Positions 1 to 7,926 of a stretch of 45,883 nt of DNA are shown in pieces; the first letter of the stretch is position 1; each line of letters starts with the position of its first letter. The notes beneath the pieces were generated by a model. It saw only the letters and a program-made list of their open reading frames with translations. It was not told the DNA's origin and searched no databases. Source of the DNA: Leptospira ellinghausenii (GTDB taxonomy: Bacteria > Spirochaetota > Leptospiria > Leptospirales > Leptospiraceae); the NCBI RefSeq assembly GCF_003114815.1, contig NZ_BFAZ01000013.1, forward strand, positions 1-45,883. The letters are read 5' to 3'. The translations under genes and the position numbers were made by a program.

Positions 1-39
1 CGCTTTGAACGTACGTCTTTCTCTTACTTGTTTTTCCAT
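1..39 (-). CDS. IS3-family transposase OrfA, N-terminal fragment
   Basis: Reading leftward from an ATG at 39-37, thirteen codons give MEKQVRERRTFKA before the window ends. The basic RRTF start is typical of the helix-turn-helix OrfA of IS3-family elements, which binds the IS ends. The call rests mainly on context: an inverted repeat lies about 30 bp upstream (68-79), and the C-terminal part of an IS3 OrfB in the same orientation closes the other end of the window. The fragment is too short for an independent identification. Confidence 0.6.
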   Translation of the reverse strand, partial: MEKQVRERRTFKA

Positions 40-67
40 CTCTAATCTCCATTTTCGGCTCGGAGTA

Positions 68-79
68 TTAGCTTAATTT
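68..79. repeat. IS terminal inverted repeat, left copy
   Basis: TTAGCTTAATTT is the exact reverse complement of AAATTAAGCTAA at 45648-45659. It sits just upstream of OrfA, where an IS3 left end is expected. The outer tip may extend to about base 85 (TGACC read on the minus strand). No target-site duplication could be matched between the two flanks, so the exact boundary is uncertain. Confidence 0.6.
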
Positions 80-415
80 AGGTCAGTAAAATTGCGTTTT
101 CATCTGAACTGGAATAATGGTTCGCTCATCTTAAATTTTCAAGTCCGCAAAGATTGCTTTTTTTCATTAAAGGTAAGATCATCATAATTATCAGTAATTT
201 AATCTTCAAAATACAATTCGTCCCTAACATTATCAAAGATAATCTTTTCATCGAGATAATTAAACTGATTTAATTTCGCTCTTTTAATCCATTAATTCAT
301 GAAGTTCGGATTTTAATTTAATAAGAAGAACTTTACATGGGGAAATTTTGAGTATACCAGGATTGATAAAGCAAATAACGAAGAAATCTATTAATAGAAA
401 TGTAAAATATATACA
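80..415. other. AT-rich gap without a supported gene
   Basis: This stretch lies between the IS end and the SIR2 gene. An open frame at 348-539 begins with TTG, lacks a ribosome binding site and runs antisense into the SIR2 gene, so I do not annotate it. I see no RNA gene or convincing terminator here. Confidence 0.5.
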
Positions 416-1558
416 TTATTTTCTACTTTTCTTAAACAAGAAATTTACAGACTTCTCATTAAATCCTTCAAACCAAAAGCATTCTTCGGATGAATGGAAA
501 AATGAATACCTTTCAAGCAAAACATTTTTTTCATTTTGATTCTTACGAAAATCAATAACCTTTATTTCTTCTTTTAGCGTATTTAGGAACGGCGTATTCC
601 ATAATGATTTATAATTTTCAGCAATCTTAAACAACAATATTCTGATGTATTCATCATGAGAAGGCAAAGAAAAACCGATGACGGATAAACCTAAATTTGC
701 TGCACCTGCTCGACCCAAACCATGCCAAAACTCCATCAAAGGCTTTGCATAGACAAATTTAATAGCTGAGGGAGCAAGTATAAATGGCGCCTCGAATGAA
801 GTATCTTCTATATAAAATTCATCTATTTTCTTAATTCGATAAATGTTCTTCAGATTATCATCAGGAAAACGAGGTCCTTCGACAATTGGACTTGCCTGAT
901 ATTTATTTGGATCACTAAAAACAGGATGTGTGACTACTCTTCCATCAAAGTCTTCTAATTTATTTTGCATATGTCGAAATTCTCTCTCATCAAACCAGTC
1001 CACAGAGCCATGTAGTTTTAGGATAATAATCTCATCTTTACTGGAATCACCAATTGCAAAATCATCTGAAACCTCGGAATACCTCATTGGGAATAATCGA
1101 AAAGGGATACCCAAATGTTCCAAAACTCTCTCCAAAATTAAATCATAATTCAATGTCAAAATAATATCATGAGGTCTCAGTTTTTCTACAAATTTATAAT
1201 ATACTTTTGGAAGCGCTTCGGCTGAAGGAGTAAATATTTGAATAATTTTACCGATCGCTCTCCTGATCATTATTTGAGATTCATTACCTTCTTCATTAAA
1301 AGTCTTACTACCTCTTAATTTCAAATAATGTTCGATATCCAAGTAAGACATGAATGATTCTAAGTCTAATGAGGTGCGTGTATCTCGTGCATATCTCTTA
1401 AACTCGTCTAAATCAGTTTGAAATTTAGTTTTTCTCCCATATTGATTTTCAATGATTTGGACAACTTTTTCAAAAAGATTTCCCGCAAGAGGCAATCCAG
1501 CAGGCTGAGAAAAGCCAGCGCCTAAAACAAATATTCTATAGCCAGGATGCTCACTCAA
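416..1558 (-). CDS. SIR2-like domain protein, probable NAD-consuming defence factor
   Basis: The 380-residue protein has the signatures of bacterial SIR2-like (SIR2_2) proteins: an N-terminal nucleotide-binding loop GAGFSQPAGLP (residues 13-23), TLNYD near 136, the LHGSVDW segment near 182 with the probable catalytic His, and GFSLPSHDEY near 295. Such proteins commonly cleave NAD+ in anti-phage systems; here that is inferred from family and from the neighbouring toxin-antitoxin and restriction genes. No second domain is seen. The start is a TTG, nine bases after an AAGGAAG ribosome binding site. An ATG four bases after the same site (1565) opens only a four-codon frame. The gene has its own upstream gap and is probably transcribed alone. 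Confidence 0.8.
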   Translation of the reverse strand: MSEHPGYRIFVLGAGFSQPAGLPLAGNLFEKVVQIIENQYGRKTKFQTDLDEFKRYARDTRTSLDLESFMSYLDIEHYLKLRGSKTFNEEGNESQIMIRRAIGKIIQIFTPSAEALPKVYYKFVEKLRPHDIILTLNYDLILERVLEHLGIPFRLFPMRYSEVSDDFAIGDSSKDEIIILKLHGSVDWFDEREFRHMQNKLEDFDGRVVTHPVFSDPNKYQASPIVEGPRFPDDNLKNIYRIKKIDEFYIEDTSFEAPFILAPSAIKFVYAKPLMEFWHGLGRAGAANLGLSVIGFSLPSHDEYIRILLFKIAENYKSLWNTPFLNTLKEEIKVIDFRKNQNEKNVLLERYSFFHSSEECFWFEGFNEKSVNFLFKKSRK

Positions 1559-1623
1559 TTTTCATAACTTCCTTTATATATTTAAATATTTAAGCAACGA
1601 ATCATTTCTTGACAAATACATAC

Positions 1624-1629
1624 ATTATA
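1624..1629 (-). promoter_or_regulatory. candidate -10 box for the SIR2 gene
   Basis: A perfect TATAAT on the minus strand lies about 65 bases before the SIR2 start, in AT-rich sequence. No good -35 box at standard spacing is seen, so this is a weak call. Confidence 0.3.
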
Positions 1630-1828
1630 TATCAATAACTATTCAATTTAGTTAATTTTTAAAGCAAATCTTTAGTTTTTAGTTTATTATCCGAATCCTA
1701 CCTTAATACGAAAGACCTAACTTATTTTTAATTTCGTTTCAGCCAAATTCAGTAGACGCTATTCTCAGTAATTTAAGAATCTACAGGATGGTTACGTGCG
1801 ATAATGTATATTATGTCACATTACGGTT

Positions 1829-1861
1829 GTTAGCTGGTGTGCAGAAAGGCACATCGGTAAC
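1829..1861. other. imperfect hairpin after the toxin gene
   Basis: Arms GTTA/TAAC and TGTGC/GCACA close on a six-base AGAAAG loop with an internal bulge. It lies just beyond the stop codon of the minus-strand toxin gene and could end or stabilise that transcript, but it has no T-tract. Confidence 0.4.
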
Positions 1862-1872
1862 ACTTTAATAGT

Positions 1873-2367
1873 TTAACCAAGCTTGCTTCTGCTAGCTATT
1901 TCCGGTAAACCATAAACCCCGACAGAATTTAAGCAATTTCTAATATCTATCAGCGTCTTTCTGACAATTTTTTTATTTTTCGATAGCTTAAGAAAAATTT
2001 CCCGTAAGTCGTTATTAGGGAGATTTCCCATGTATTCAATTTGTTCATCGGCGAGGAGTTTATTTAACGAGAGTGAAGTTTCAAAAGTTTTATTTGTACA
2101 GTCCACCAAACACCTTTTCTTAAAAAAATCGTGCTCTTTTTTTTTCTCAGGATCGAAGATGACGACTGAATGATCTTCTCTACTTTGATTTGAAGAATAA
2201 TGCTGAGTTTGAGTTGTTGCCCGTATAATGTGATTTATTTCCAAAAAACTACTTGAACCTAAATAGACAAACCACGCGTCCTTAATAGTTTTTCCATCAT
2301 GATGGCCGTCAAAGTTTTTCCAAATGAAAACATCACCATACTGAAGTTGAGTTGGTTTCGGCTTCAC
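1873..2367 (-). CDS. putative toxin of a Panacea (PanAT-type) pair
   Basis: The 164-residue protein starts with GTG, six bases after an AAGG ribosome binding site that lies inside the upstream gene. The N-terminal half (LQYGDVFIWKNFDG, then KDAWFVYLG and a run ending RATTQTQHY) resembles small PemK/MazF-like SH3-barrel proteins; the rest is helical with a CLVDCTNK segment. The assignment as toxin comes mainly from the 35-bp overlap with an upstream Panacea-domain antitoxin, the usual architecture of these modules. The target is unknown; RNA cleavage or translation inhibition would be the first guess. Confidence 0.55.
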   Translation of the reverse strand: MKPKPTQLQYGDVFIWKNFDGHHDGKTIKDAWFVYLGSSSFLEINHIIRATTQTQHYSSNQSREDHSVVIFDPEKKKEHDFFKKRCLVDCTNKTFETSLSLNKLLADEQIEYMGNLPNNDLREIFLKLSKNKKIVRKTLIDIRNCLNSVGVYGLPEIASRSKLG

Positions 2368-2935
2368 TTAGAACCTTAAAAGTTTTATAGTGTTGATATG
2401 CAGGTGAATTTGAGTCAGATTCAGGATCAAAGATATTATCATCAGTGATAATATTCATTTTTTTATTTCCTCGTGCTTCCCATGCCTTTATCCATGGTTC
2501 GAGTTTATGAGTTGCTTCTATCAAGTTTTCAACGTTTTTATAATTAGTTGCAAACTCTTTGATTAGTTCATCCATAACCTCGATTTCAAGATCGGAAAAA
2601 TAATCTAGATCATATTTAACCGACTCAATGTATTTGTTTTTCTTGGACTTGTATGGAAAAATATGCCATGAATCTTCTAATACCTTAAACTCCCCGTTCC
2701 CAATGAGATTCTCATCTATACCTATGTATACTTCTTCATGAACTGGTCCTTTTTCCATTGCTAGGAAATTTGCTCTGAAAGGTGGCTCACCAGTTTCTTT
2801 CAAAATTTTATAATAAAACAGTGCGAGATACTTCAGCAGGGGTGTTTTGTATAAATTTTTACCAGAAACCTTTTTATGTTCGTTAGCTAAATAAGATATC
2901 GAATTTAGTAATTTTTCTTCGCTGTAGGGGATCAT
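2333..2935 (-). CDS. Panacea / SocA-like (DUF4065) antitoxin
   Basis: The 200-residue protein has the Panacea pattern: KLLNSISYLA near the N-terminus, KTPLLKYLALFYYKI (about residues 31-45), then FRANFLAMEKGPVHEEVY (about 54-71), where Ala...GPV is the family hallmark. Panacea domains neutralise many unrelated toxins and are encoded next to them. Here the antitoxin is the promoter-proximal gene and overlaps the toxin gene, so translation is probably coupled. A GTCTCAT motif related to others in this window lies about 30 bp upstream. The C-terminal tail after residue 150 is Asp/Ser-rich and probably disordered until it meets the toxin. Confidence 0.75.
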   Translation of the reverse strand: MIPYSEEKLLNSISYLANEHKKVSGKNLYKTPLLKYLALFYYKILKETGEPPFRANFLAMEKGPVHEEVYIGIDENLIGNGEFKVLEDSWHIFPYKSKKNKYIESVKYDLDYFSDLEIEVMDELIKEFATNYKNVENLIEATHKLEPWIKAWEARGNKKMNIITDDNIFDPESDSNSPAYQHYKTFKVLSEAETNSTSVW

Positions 2936-3069
2936 AAATTCTAACTTACCTTATATATTAGACATGAGACAAAAACAAGGCCTGTCCGTATAATTAAGAC
3001 GGTTTTTAGCAAGATTTGTAAATATACATGTAATTTCGTCAAATATTTCTAAGTAAAAATCACATTTTT

Positions 3070-5838
3070 TTATTTTTTTGACTTTTTCGGCTCTTTTATC
3101 TTCGAAGTTAGAGTATTAGAATACATTTCATAGAGCTCAAATAAGAACTCTACTCTCTCAAATTCAGACTGAAATGGCTTCGATCGGTATGCCTTGTCCA
3201 CGGCTTTGTCCAGTTTATTGTGAGAATCCCGAAGTACTTTAGGCATGGTTAGTGGGTCGTAAAGATCAGCAAGCGAGGACTCAGGGAATTGCGCTCTTGA
3301 ATCCAAAACAGATTGGGCAAATGATTCGATTTCTATCATTTGTTTGTCAGTGGGATTTTCTGGCCATGGGAAATTGTTATAAACCAACGAATTCGAATAG
3401 CTATAATCACTTTTTAATCTACCTGCAACACGTCGCATCCAAGAATTATGCATTTGAGAGGAGAGTATTCCAAAATGATAAAGCTTTGCATCCTCCATTG
3501 CGAATACTTTATCCGTAATAATATCATTTTTTGTCATGTATCCCAAGGGAATATACTCTCTATTTTGTGAGCTAACTTTTGGTATCAAAAGAAAGTCAGT
3601 AGATGGTTGCCGTTCCTCACCGAATAAAAATGGGAAGCTTGCAAATTCTTTCGTTTTTGGTCTGTTACTTGATAATCGAAAATCTCGCACAAGTTTTAAC
3701 CTCTCATTCAATACAAGCGATTCTTTTAGTATAGAAGGATTGGCATTTTTTAACCAAAAACAAAATCTTTTTGAATTATTCAGGAATTCTTCCGCGCTCC
3801 ATAAAGGAAGAATAAATTCTTTAAGCTCTGGTTCTTTAACAATTATTTCAGCCACTTCTTTTTCGCTAAGAATTAAATTCCCTCCATCAAGAAGTGCTGA
3901 TCCAACTCCTATTTTTGGAACATTGCATATTGGATAGGTTTTAGAAGTGATTATAGTGGGTTTACTATCTACTAGATATTGATTTATTACGTTAACAGGG
4001 ATTTTTGCTGGTTCAGAATTTAAAGATTCATATGTGTAAAGAAACTTTTTTTTCTCCTCTTGAAAACCAAAACCAATTATCACAACATGAACGGCAGCCT
4101 TTCCTTTTGCCTCGCTCGACCAACTAAATGTTTGGTGTGCAAAAAAAATATTCAATTTAAATTTTTGAAACAAATGTCCAAATAAAACGGATGCTTGTTC
4201 TCCTTGAATAATCGAATTTGTTGAAACAAAACCTATTTTTACATTTGTCCCGGAATACAATTGGCACACCTTCTCATACCAAGCACTCACATAATCCAGC
4301 ATCCCGAAGGACTTTACATCTGAAAATATTTTTGCCATATCTTCTTTTTGGCTCTGGTTTTGATATGCAGTTCCTACAAATGGAGGGTTCCCGATTACAT
4401 AAGTAAGAGTATCTTTGCTTACAACAGAATTCCAGTCTAATTGGAGAGAATTTCCTATTTTAATAACTGGAGACTTTTTTAACGGCAATCTAACATAGTA
4501 GTCTCCAAATTCCTTCCCCATTTCCACATTCATTAAATGATCCATAATCCAAATCGCAGTCTTTGCAATTTGGGCAGGAAATTCTTCTAATTCAATTCCA
4601 TAAAGACAATCGACATCCAAGCTATCTAAAGTGTGAATAGATAACTCTTGACCTAACCCCTTAAGTTTTCTCACCTCTCTAATCAATTTTATCTCTAATC
4701 GCCGAAGTTCACGATAAGATAAGATTAAGAAATTTCCACATCCACATGCAGGATCAAGAATCTTGATTTTACGAATTCTATCCAATAAATCTTGAAGTCC
4801 TTTAACACTTTTCTTTTTCTTAGTAACTTCAAAATCTTCGATTAATTCATCTAAAAACAAACCATGTATCGTTTTCAGGATGTTTTTTTCGCTAGTATAA
4901 TGGGCTCCAAGTTCTCTTCTTTTTTCTTTGTTCATAACTGACTGGAAGAGACTTCCGAAGATAGCGGGACTTACGAGTGCCCAATTGAATTCGCAAGCTT
5001 GAATTAAAATGTCGCGTAGCTTATGATCGAATTGTGCAAATGGGATAGCTTCCTCAAATAATTGACCATTTACGTAAGGGAATTTTGCAAGGTCTTCATC
5101 AAGGTTAGCTTGCCTTTGTTGAGCAGGTGTATTTAATACTTGGAAAAATTGAGCTATCCAAAGCCCTAAATCACTTCCATCTTGTTTAGTTCGTTCTTTC
5201 AGGAAGAAAAGAAAATCATCTTTATTCGAAAAAATACCAGTATCATCCGCGAAGAAACAAAACATGAGACGAACAAGCATAAGTTTCAATGGATGATCTG
5301 TAAATCCATTACTTTCTAGTTCATCATGTAACTTCCCCATTAACTCCGCTGCTTTGATATTTACTGGGTCTTCGTCTTTGTATTCCCTTTGTTCATAACC
5401 GAGTAAAAAATTAAAACGCTGCAGGTGATCGAGAAGATCTGTTATTTTGAATTCTACAGTTTTTGTTTGGTCTGTAAAATTTACCAATCTTAGTTTTTCA
5501 AAATCGCAAACACAAATATAACTCGGAAGTTCTTCATCAGGAATACCTCCAGTCAAACAATAGTCCAAAGCTTGTTTGTAAGCTTTATCTAAATCTTCTC
5601 CTTTACTTTTTTGCTCAATAAGAATAGTCTTTGGCCAGAAATAGTCTATAAATCCAGTTGTCTGTTTTAGAGTCTTTGCCCTCTCTTCAAAGATTCCAAC
5701 TCTCTTAGCATTAATCCCCCAAATATTAAAGAAATCTCTCCAGAATATTTGAGACTCTCCCTTTTCATATTTGTCATCTTTGTGGTCATGAATAAATGAA
5801 ATTGCTCTAGATTTGATTTCGTTAGGTGATAAAGCCAT
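3070..5838 (-). CDS. MmeI-like type IIL restriction-modification enzyme
   Basis: This 922-residue single-chain enzyme combines nuclease and adenine methyltransferase. An N-terminal PD-(D/E)XK site is visible as D65-x9-E75-x-K77, the same spacing as the catalytic site of MmeI. A helical connector follows, then a gamma-class N6-adenine methyltransferase with motif I LDPACGCGNF (361-370) and motif IV NPPF (484-487). The remaining 430 residues should hold the target recognition domain. The length matches MmeI-family enzymes, and no separate nuclease or specificity gene is expected. It should methylate one strand of an asymmetric site and cut about 20 bases away. All motifs look intact, so the enzyme may be active. 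It would mark the replicon and restrict competing phages. Confidence 0.88.
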   Translation of the reverse strand: MALSPNEIKSRAISFIHDHKDDKYEKGESQIFWRDFFNIWGINAKRVGIFEERAKTLKQTTGFIDYFWPKTILIEQKSKGEDLDKAYKQALDYCLTGGIPDEELPSYICVCDFEKLRLVNFTDQTKTVEFKITDLLDHLQRFNFLLGYEQREYKDEDPVNIKAAELMGKLHDELESNGFTDHPLKLMLVRLMFCFFADDTGIFSNKDDFLFFLKERTKQDGSDLGLWIAQFFQVLNTPAQQRQANLDEDLAKFPYVNGQLFEEAIPFAQFDHKLRDILIQACEFNWALVSPAIFGSLFQSVMNKEKRRELGAHYTSEKNILKTIHGLFLDELIEDFEVTKKKKSVKGLQDLLDRIRKIKILDPACGCGNFLILSYRELRRLEIKLIREVRKLKGLGQELSIHTLDSLDVDCLYGIELEEFPAQIAKTAIWIMDHLMNVEMGKEFGDYYVRLPLKKSPVIKIGNSLQLDWNSVVSKDTLTYVIGNPPFVGTAYQNQSQKEDMAKIFSDVKSFGMLDYVSAWYEKVCQLYSGTNVKIGFVSTNSIIQGEQASVLFGHLFQKFKLNIFFAHQTFSWSSEAKGKAAVHVVIIGFGFQEEKKKFLYTYESLNSEPAKIPVNVINQYLVDSKPTIITSKTYPICNVPKIGVGSALLDGGNLILSEKEVAEIIVKEPELKEFILPLWSAEEFLNNSKRFCFWLKNANPSILKESLVLNERLKLVRDFRLSSNRPKTKEFASFPFLFGEERQPSTDFLLIPKVSSQNREYIPLGYMTKNDIITDKVFAMEDAKLYHFGILSSQMHNSWMRRVAGRLKSDYSYSNSLVYNNFPWPENPTDKQMIEIESFAQSVLDSRAQFPESSLADLYDPLTMPKVLRDSHNKLDKAVDKAYRSKPFQSEFERVEFLFELYEMYSNTLTSKIKEPKKSKK

Positions 5839-5896
5839 TTAACGAGATTTTTATTATCTTTTTCGCATAATCAACTCATTTTTCTATTCTATTCAA

Positions 5897-6118
5897 CTAT
5901 AGTTCTTCAACTCTTGAAACAAGACTTTCCTCAATATAAAATCTCAAAATATTACCATGGCATGCAAATTCTATCCAAGAGCCTTCTTTTTCATAATATG
6001 CAACTATCTTTTTACAATGCAAACATTGCGGTATGAGTTCAGGGTTTTGGTAAAATAACTCTACATCTGTAGTTGATATAAATTGATCATTGTCGGATTG
6101 TCTTTTTAATTTTATCAC
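5897..6118 (-). CDS. small Cys-containing hypothetical protein
   Basis: The 73-residue protein overlaps the preceding membrane-protein gene by four bases (ATGA), so the two are probably made together. It has CLHC near residue 32 and a later CHG near 53, which could bind a metal ion, though the set is small for a zinc ribbon. It has no signal peptide or membrane segment. I do not recognise the family. It is the last gene of the operon that begins with the rep-like gene. Confidence 0.6.
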   Translation of the reverse strand: MIKLKRQSDNDQFISTTDVELFYQNPELIPQCLHCKKIVAYYEKEGSWIEFACHGNILRFYIEESLVSRVEEL

Positions 6119-7044
6119 TTATTTTCCTGAATATCCTTTTTAAGAGCAAAAGCATTTATCAGTTTATTCAAATTGTCATATTCGTTATTAACAATATCGC
6201 TTAATAGTGATTCCGAAAAGCTTCTTGTATACCCGATACCCAGGCTTTTTGGATACTTTTCTATTTTTATTCCATCCTCAGATAACTTCCCCAATTGGAC
6301 AGATGAATTAGTCATTATGGATACGAAGGCAAGCTTTGCAGGAACAGGATCCCAAGCTAAATATGGAAATTCCTTTGATCCATTACCTACATCAAGGATA
6401 TCTTTTTCGGCAAACGAGTTCTTTAAAATATAAAGATTATGTGTTATTTTTTCATGAATAACTCCACAAAAATTGTTCAGGTTTCCTTTGTTTAAAAATT
6501 GTACATAACCTTTCTTGCTATCAGTTGCTACTAAATCACCTTTCTTCAAACTGGTTTCGCCGTATGTTAAGTGATACTCTGGGTTTATTGTATTTAATTT
6601 TTCGACCAATGCAGGGATAAATTGATCTATAAATTCTCTTAATTTATGGTTTTCAGATGATAATGAGGATATCGTTGTTTCAAGATTTCTTATTCTATTT
6701 TCAAATGATAATTTATTTATACACTCAGTTATTTTGTTAGTTATATTTGTAAAAACCGTTTCAATTATCTTTCTAGAATTATACAATAAAGAATCGGCAA
6801 ATAATGCTACGAAGCATGCCATCAATATAGGGTGCCACATTCTTGATGAATCACTAAAAAAAATGTGTAAAAAAGAATCAATGCCTTGTGTGCCTAAAGA
6901 AGATGACAAAAGTAATTTATATAAAATATCAAAGTTTTTTATTAGAAAAGAAAAAATCAACGTACCTATAAACGGATGCTTAATTCTCGACTCAATCGCG
7001 TCTGTGATTTTTGTAGTTACTTTATTTTTAAGTTCGTTTTCCAT
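6115..7044 (-). CDS. membrane protein with coiled coil, unknown function
   Basis: In this 309-residue protein, hydrophobic segments at about 26-46 and 72-92 are likely transmembrane helices. A predicted coiled coil (about 110-170, with repeated Leu/Ile and the run ETTISSLSSENHKLREF) follows, then a soluble beta-rich C-terminal half beginning near KKGDLVATDSKKGYV. The gene starts four bases after the rep-like gene and overlaps the small Cys protein downstream. A membrane anchor with a cytoplasmic sensor would suit a plasmid maintenance or defence effector, but nothing in the sequence proves that. Confidence 0.65.
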   Translation of the reverse strand: MENELKNKVTTKITDAIESRIKHPFIGTLIFSFLIKNFDILYKLLLSSSLGTQGIDSFLHIFFSDSSRMWHPILMACFVALFADSLLYNSRKIIETVFTNITNKITECINKLSFENRIRNLETTISSLSSENHKLREFIDQFIPALVEKLNTINPEYHLTYGETSLKKGDLVATDSKKGYVQFLNKGNLNNFCGVIHEKITHNLYILKNSFAEKDILDVGNGSKEFPYLAWDPVPAKLAFVSIMTNSSVQLGKLSEDGIKIEKYPKSLGIGYTRSFSESLLSDIVNNEYDNLNKLINAFALKKDIQENK

Positions 7045-7048
7045 TAAC

Positions 7049-7606
7049 TTAACCTACCTTATTCCACATTTCCCACATACATTTTCCAGATCCTCTTAAA
7101 CGAGCAGGATTTCCTGCTTCTGTTATTGTATCATAAGAAGTTTGGGAAATTCGACTTTTACTCCATTTCAAAAATTCATCCCAACGGTTATGTACATTGT
7201 ACTGTGATTGTACTTTCATTATAGGCTCGTTGGAAATTGCAAAACCTGCCTCTGCACTCTCCCCTACTCTGCTTTTTGTTTTGGAAATATGCTGCGTGGA
7301 CTTAGAAGCCAAATTTTTTGTAAGAGGAAGTTCTTCTTTTGGTTTCAGTGTTGTTTGGAAAATTGGAATCAGTTTTCTTTTTCGGCCATCGAATCCCGTT
7401 TGTTTGATATACCCCAATTTTTTTAGCTTTGATATCATTCGTGAAGCTGAGTCTGGTCTGACCCCAAGTAATTTAGAAAAATGTTCGTTTGATGCGAAGC
7501 ACTCGCCTACTCTATCAAGGGAAACAATTTCTGCGAGTAAGACTTTTTCTGAGAGATTCAAAGGCAATGCTTCTATCTCAACAGGTATCCATAATCCTGT
7601 TCTCAT
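7049..7606 (-). CDS. Rep-like winged-helix replication protein (putative)
   Basis: The 185-residue protein begins with a winged-helix domain: NLSEKVLLAEIVSLD, then FSKLLGVRPDSASRMISKLKKLGYI (about 45-70), the layout of N-terminal DNA-binding domains of phage and plasmid replication proteins. The C-terminal run WDEFLKWSKSRISQTSYDTI faintly resembles the start of a DnaA N-domain. The start follows an AGAGGA ribosome binding site. In the Leptospira prophage LE1, parA, parB and rep lie together and suffice for replication; the same order here supports the Rep assignment. The gap upstream (7607-7926) may hold the origin. Homology to LE1 Rep cannot be checked here. Confidence 0.55.
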   Translation of the reverse strand: MRTGLWIPVEIEALPLNLSEKVLLAEIVSLDRVGECFASNEHFSKLLGVRPDSASRMISKLKKLGYIKQTGFDGRKRKLIPIFQTTLKPKEELPLTKNLASKSTQHISKTKSRVGESAEAGFAISNEPIMKVQSQYNVHNRWDEFLKWSKSRISQTSYDTITEAGNPARLRGSGKCMWEMWNKVG

Positions 7607-7660
7607 ATGATCCTCTTAGGTGGGTATGCCTACGGCCACGTAACTTTAGTTTTGTGTTTT

Positions 7661-7681
7661 TGGATCATTTTGATTGATCCA
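7661..7681. repeat. perfect inverted repeat upstream of rep-like gene
   Basis: Seven-base arms TGGATCA and TGATCCA are separated by TTTTGAT. The site lies 55-75 bases upstream of the rep-like start, a position suited to an operator for Rep autoregulation or part of the origin. Confidence 0.55.
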
Positions 7682-7743
7682 GTGTTGCATATCGTGCTGA
7701 GACACGAGTCCAGGGCATCTGAACTGGTACACCATTACAGAAA

Positions 7744-7778
7744 GAGACATAATGAGTCAAGGACTAAATGAGACATAA
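7744..7778 (-). promoter_or_regulatory. two direct copies of the TTATGTCTC motif
   Basis: Read on the minus strand, toward the rep-like gene, TTATGTCTC occurs twice with 26-base spacing. Related copies in the same orientation toward their genes occur at 9462, 10857, 23274 and, complemented, 45462. A regulator or replication protein binding site is likely. Confidence 0.5.
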
Positions 7779-7926
7779 AAATCTTATGGGGGTTTTACTG
7801 GAAGGAGCTTGATGCCGGGCTTCTCAGTTCCCGACATCGGATTCAAGTGCAACACTGAACATGTACTTAGTATCATGACTTCGAATTCGGTACAAGAAAA
7901 ATTTATCCATAATGATAGATTTTTTA

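Larger units (their letters stand above)
7607..7926. promoter_or_regulatory. rep upstream region, candidate replication origin
   Basis: This 320-base gap between the parB-like and rep-like genes is unusually rich in repeats. It contains a perfect inverted repeat (TGGATCA / TGATCCA, 7661-7681) and two direct GAGACATAA copies 26 bases apart (7744-7752, 7770-7778). The second extends to AATGAGACATAA, found again as its exact complement at 9462-9473. Iteron-like repeats next to rep suggest an origin or a rep operator. I see no open frame here. Confidence 0.45.

Noticed and set aside
348..539. 63-residue plus-strand open frame before the SIR2 gene
   Set aside because: TTG start, no ribosome binding site, runs antisense into the SIR2 gene, AT-driven composition.
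1829..1861. Hairpin resembling an integron attC site (GTTAG...GGTAAC)
   Set aside because: Outer ends are in the wrong order for attC (should begin with a YAAC-type box and end with GTTR), no integrase nearby; kept only as a plain hairpin.
2983..3016. CCGT...ACGG stem followed by TTTTT between the Panacea and MmeI-like genes
   Set aside because: It would terminate only plus-strand transcripts, and no plus-strand gene precedes it; four-base stem.
7197..7610. 137-residue plus-strand open frame
   Set aside because: Antisense to the rep-like gene, which has a clear winged helix and a good ribosome binding site.
7811..7840. GC-richer CGGG...CCCG stem in the rep upstream region
   Set aside because: Only four paired bases, no T-tract; too weak to call a terminator.
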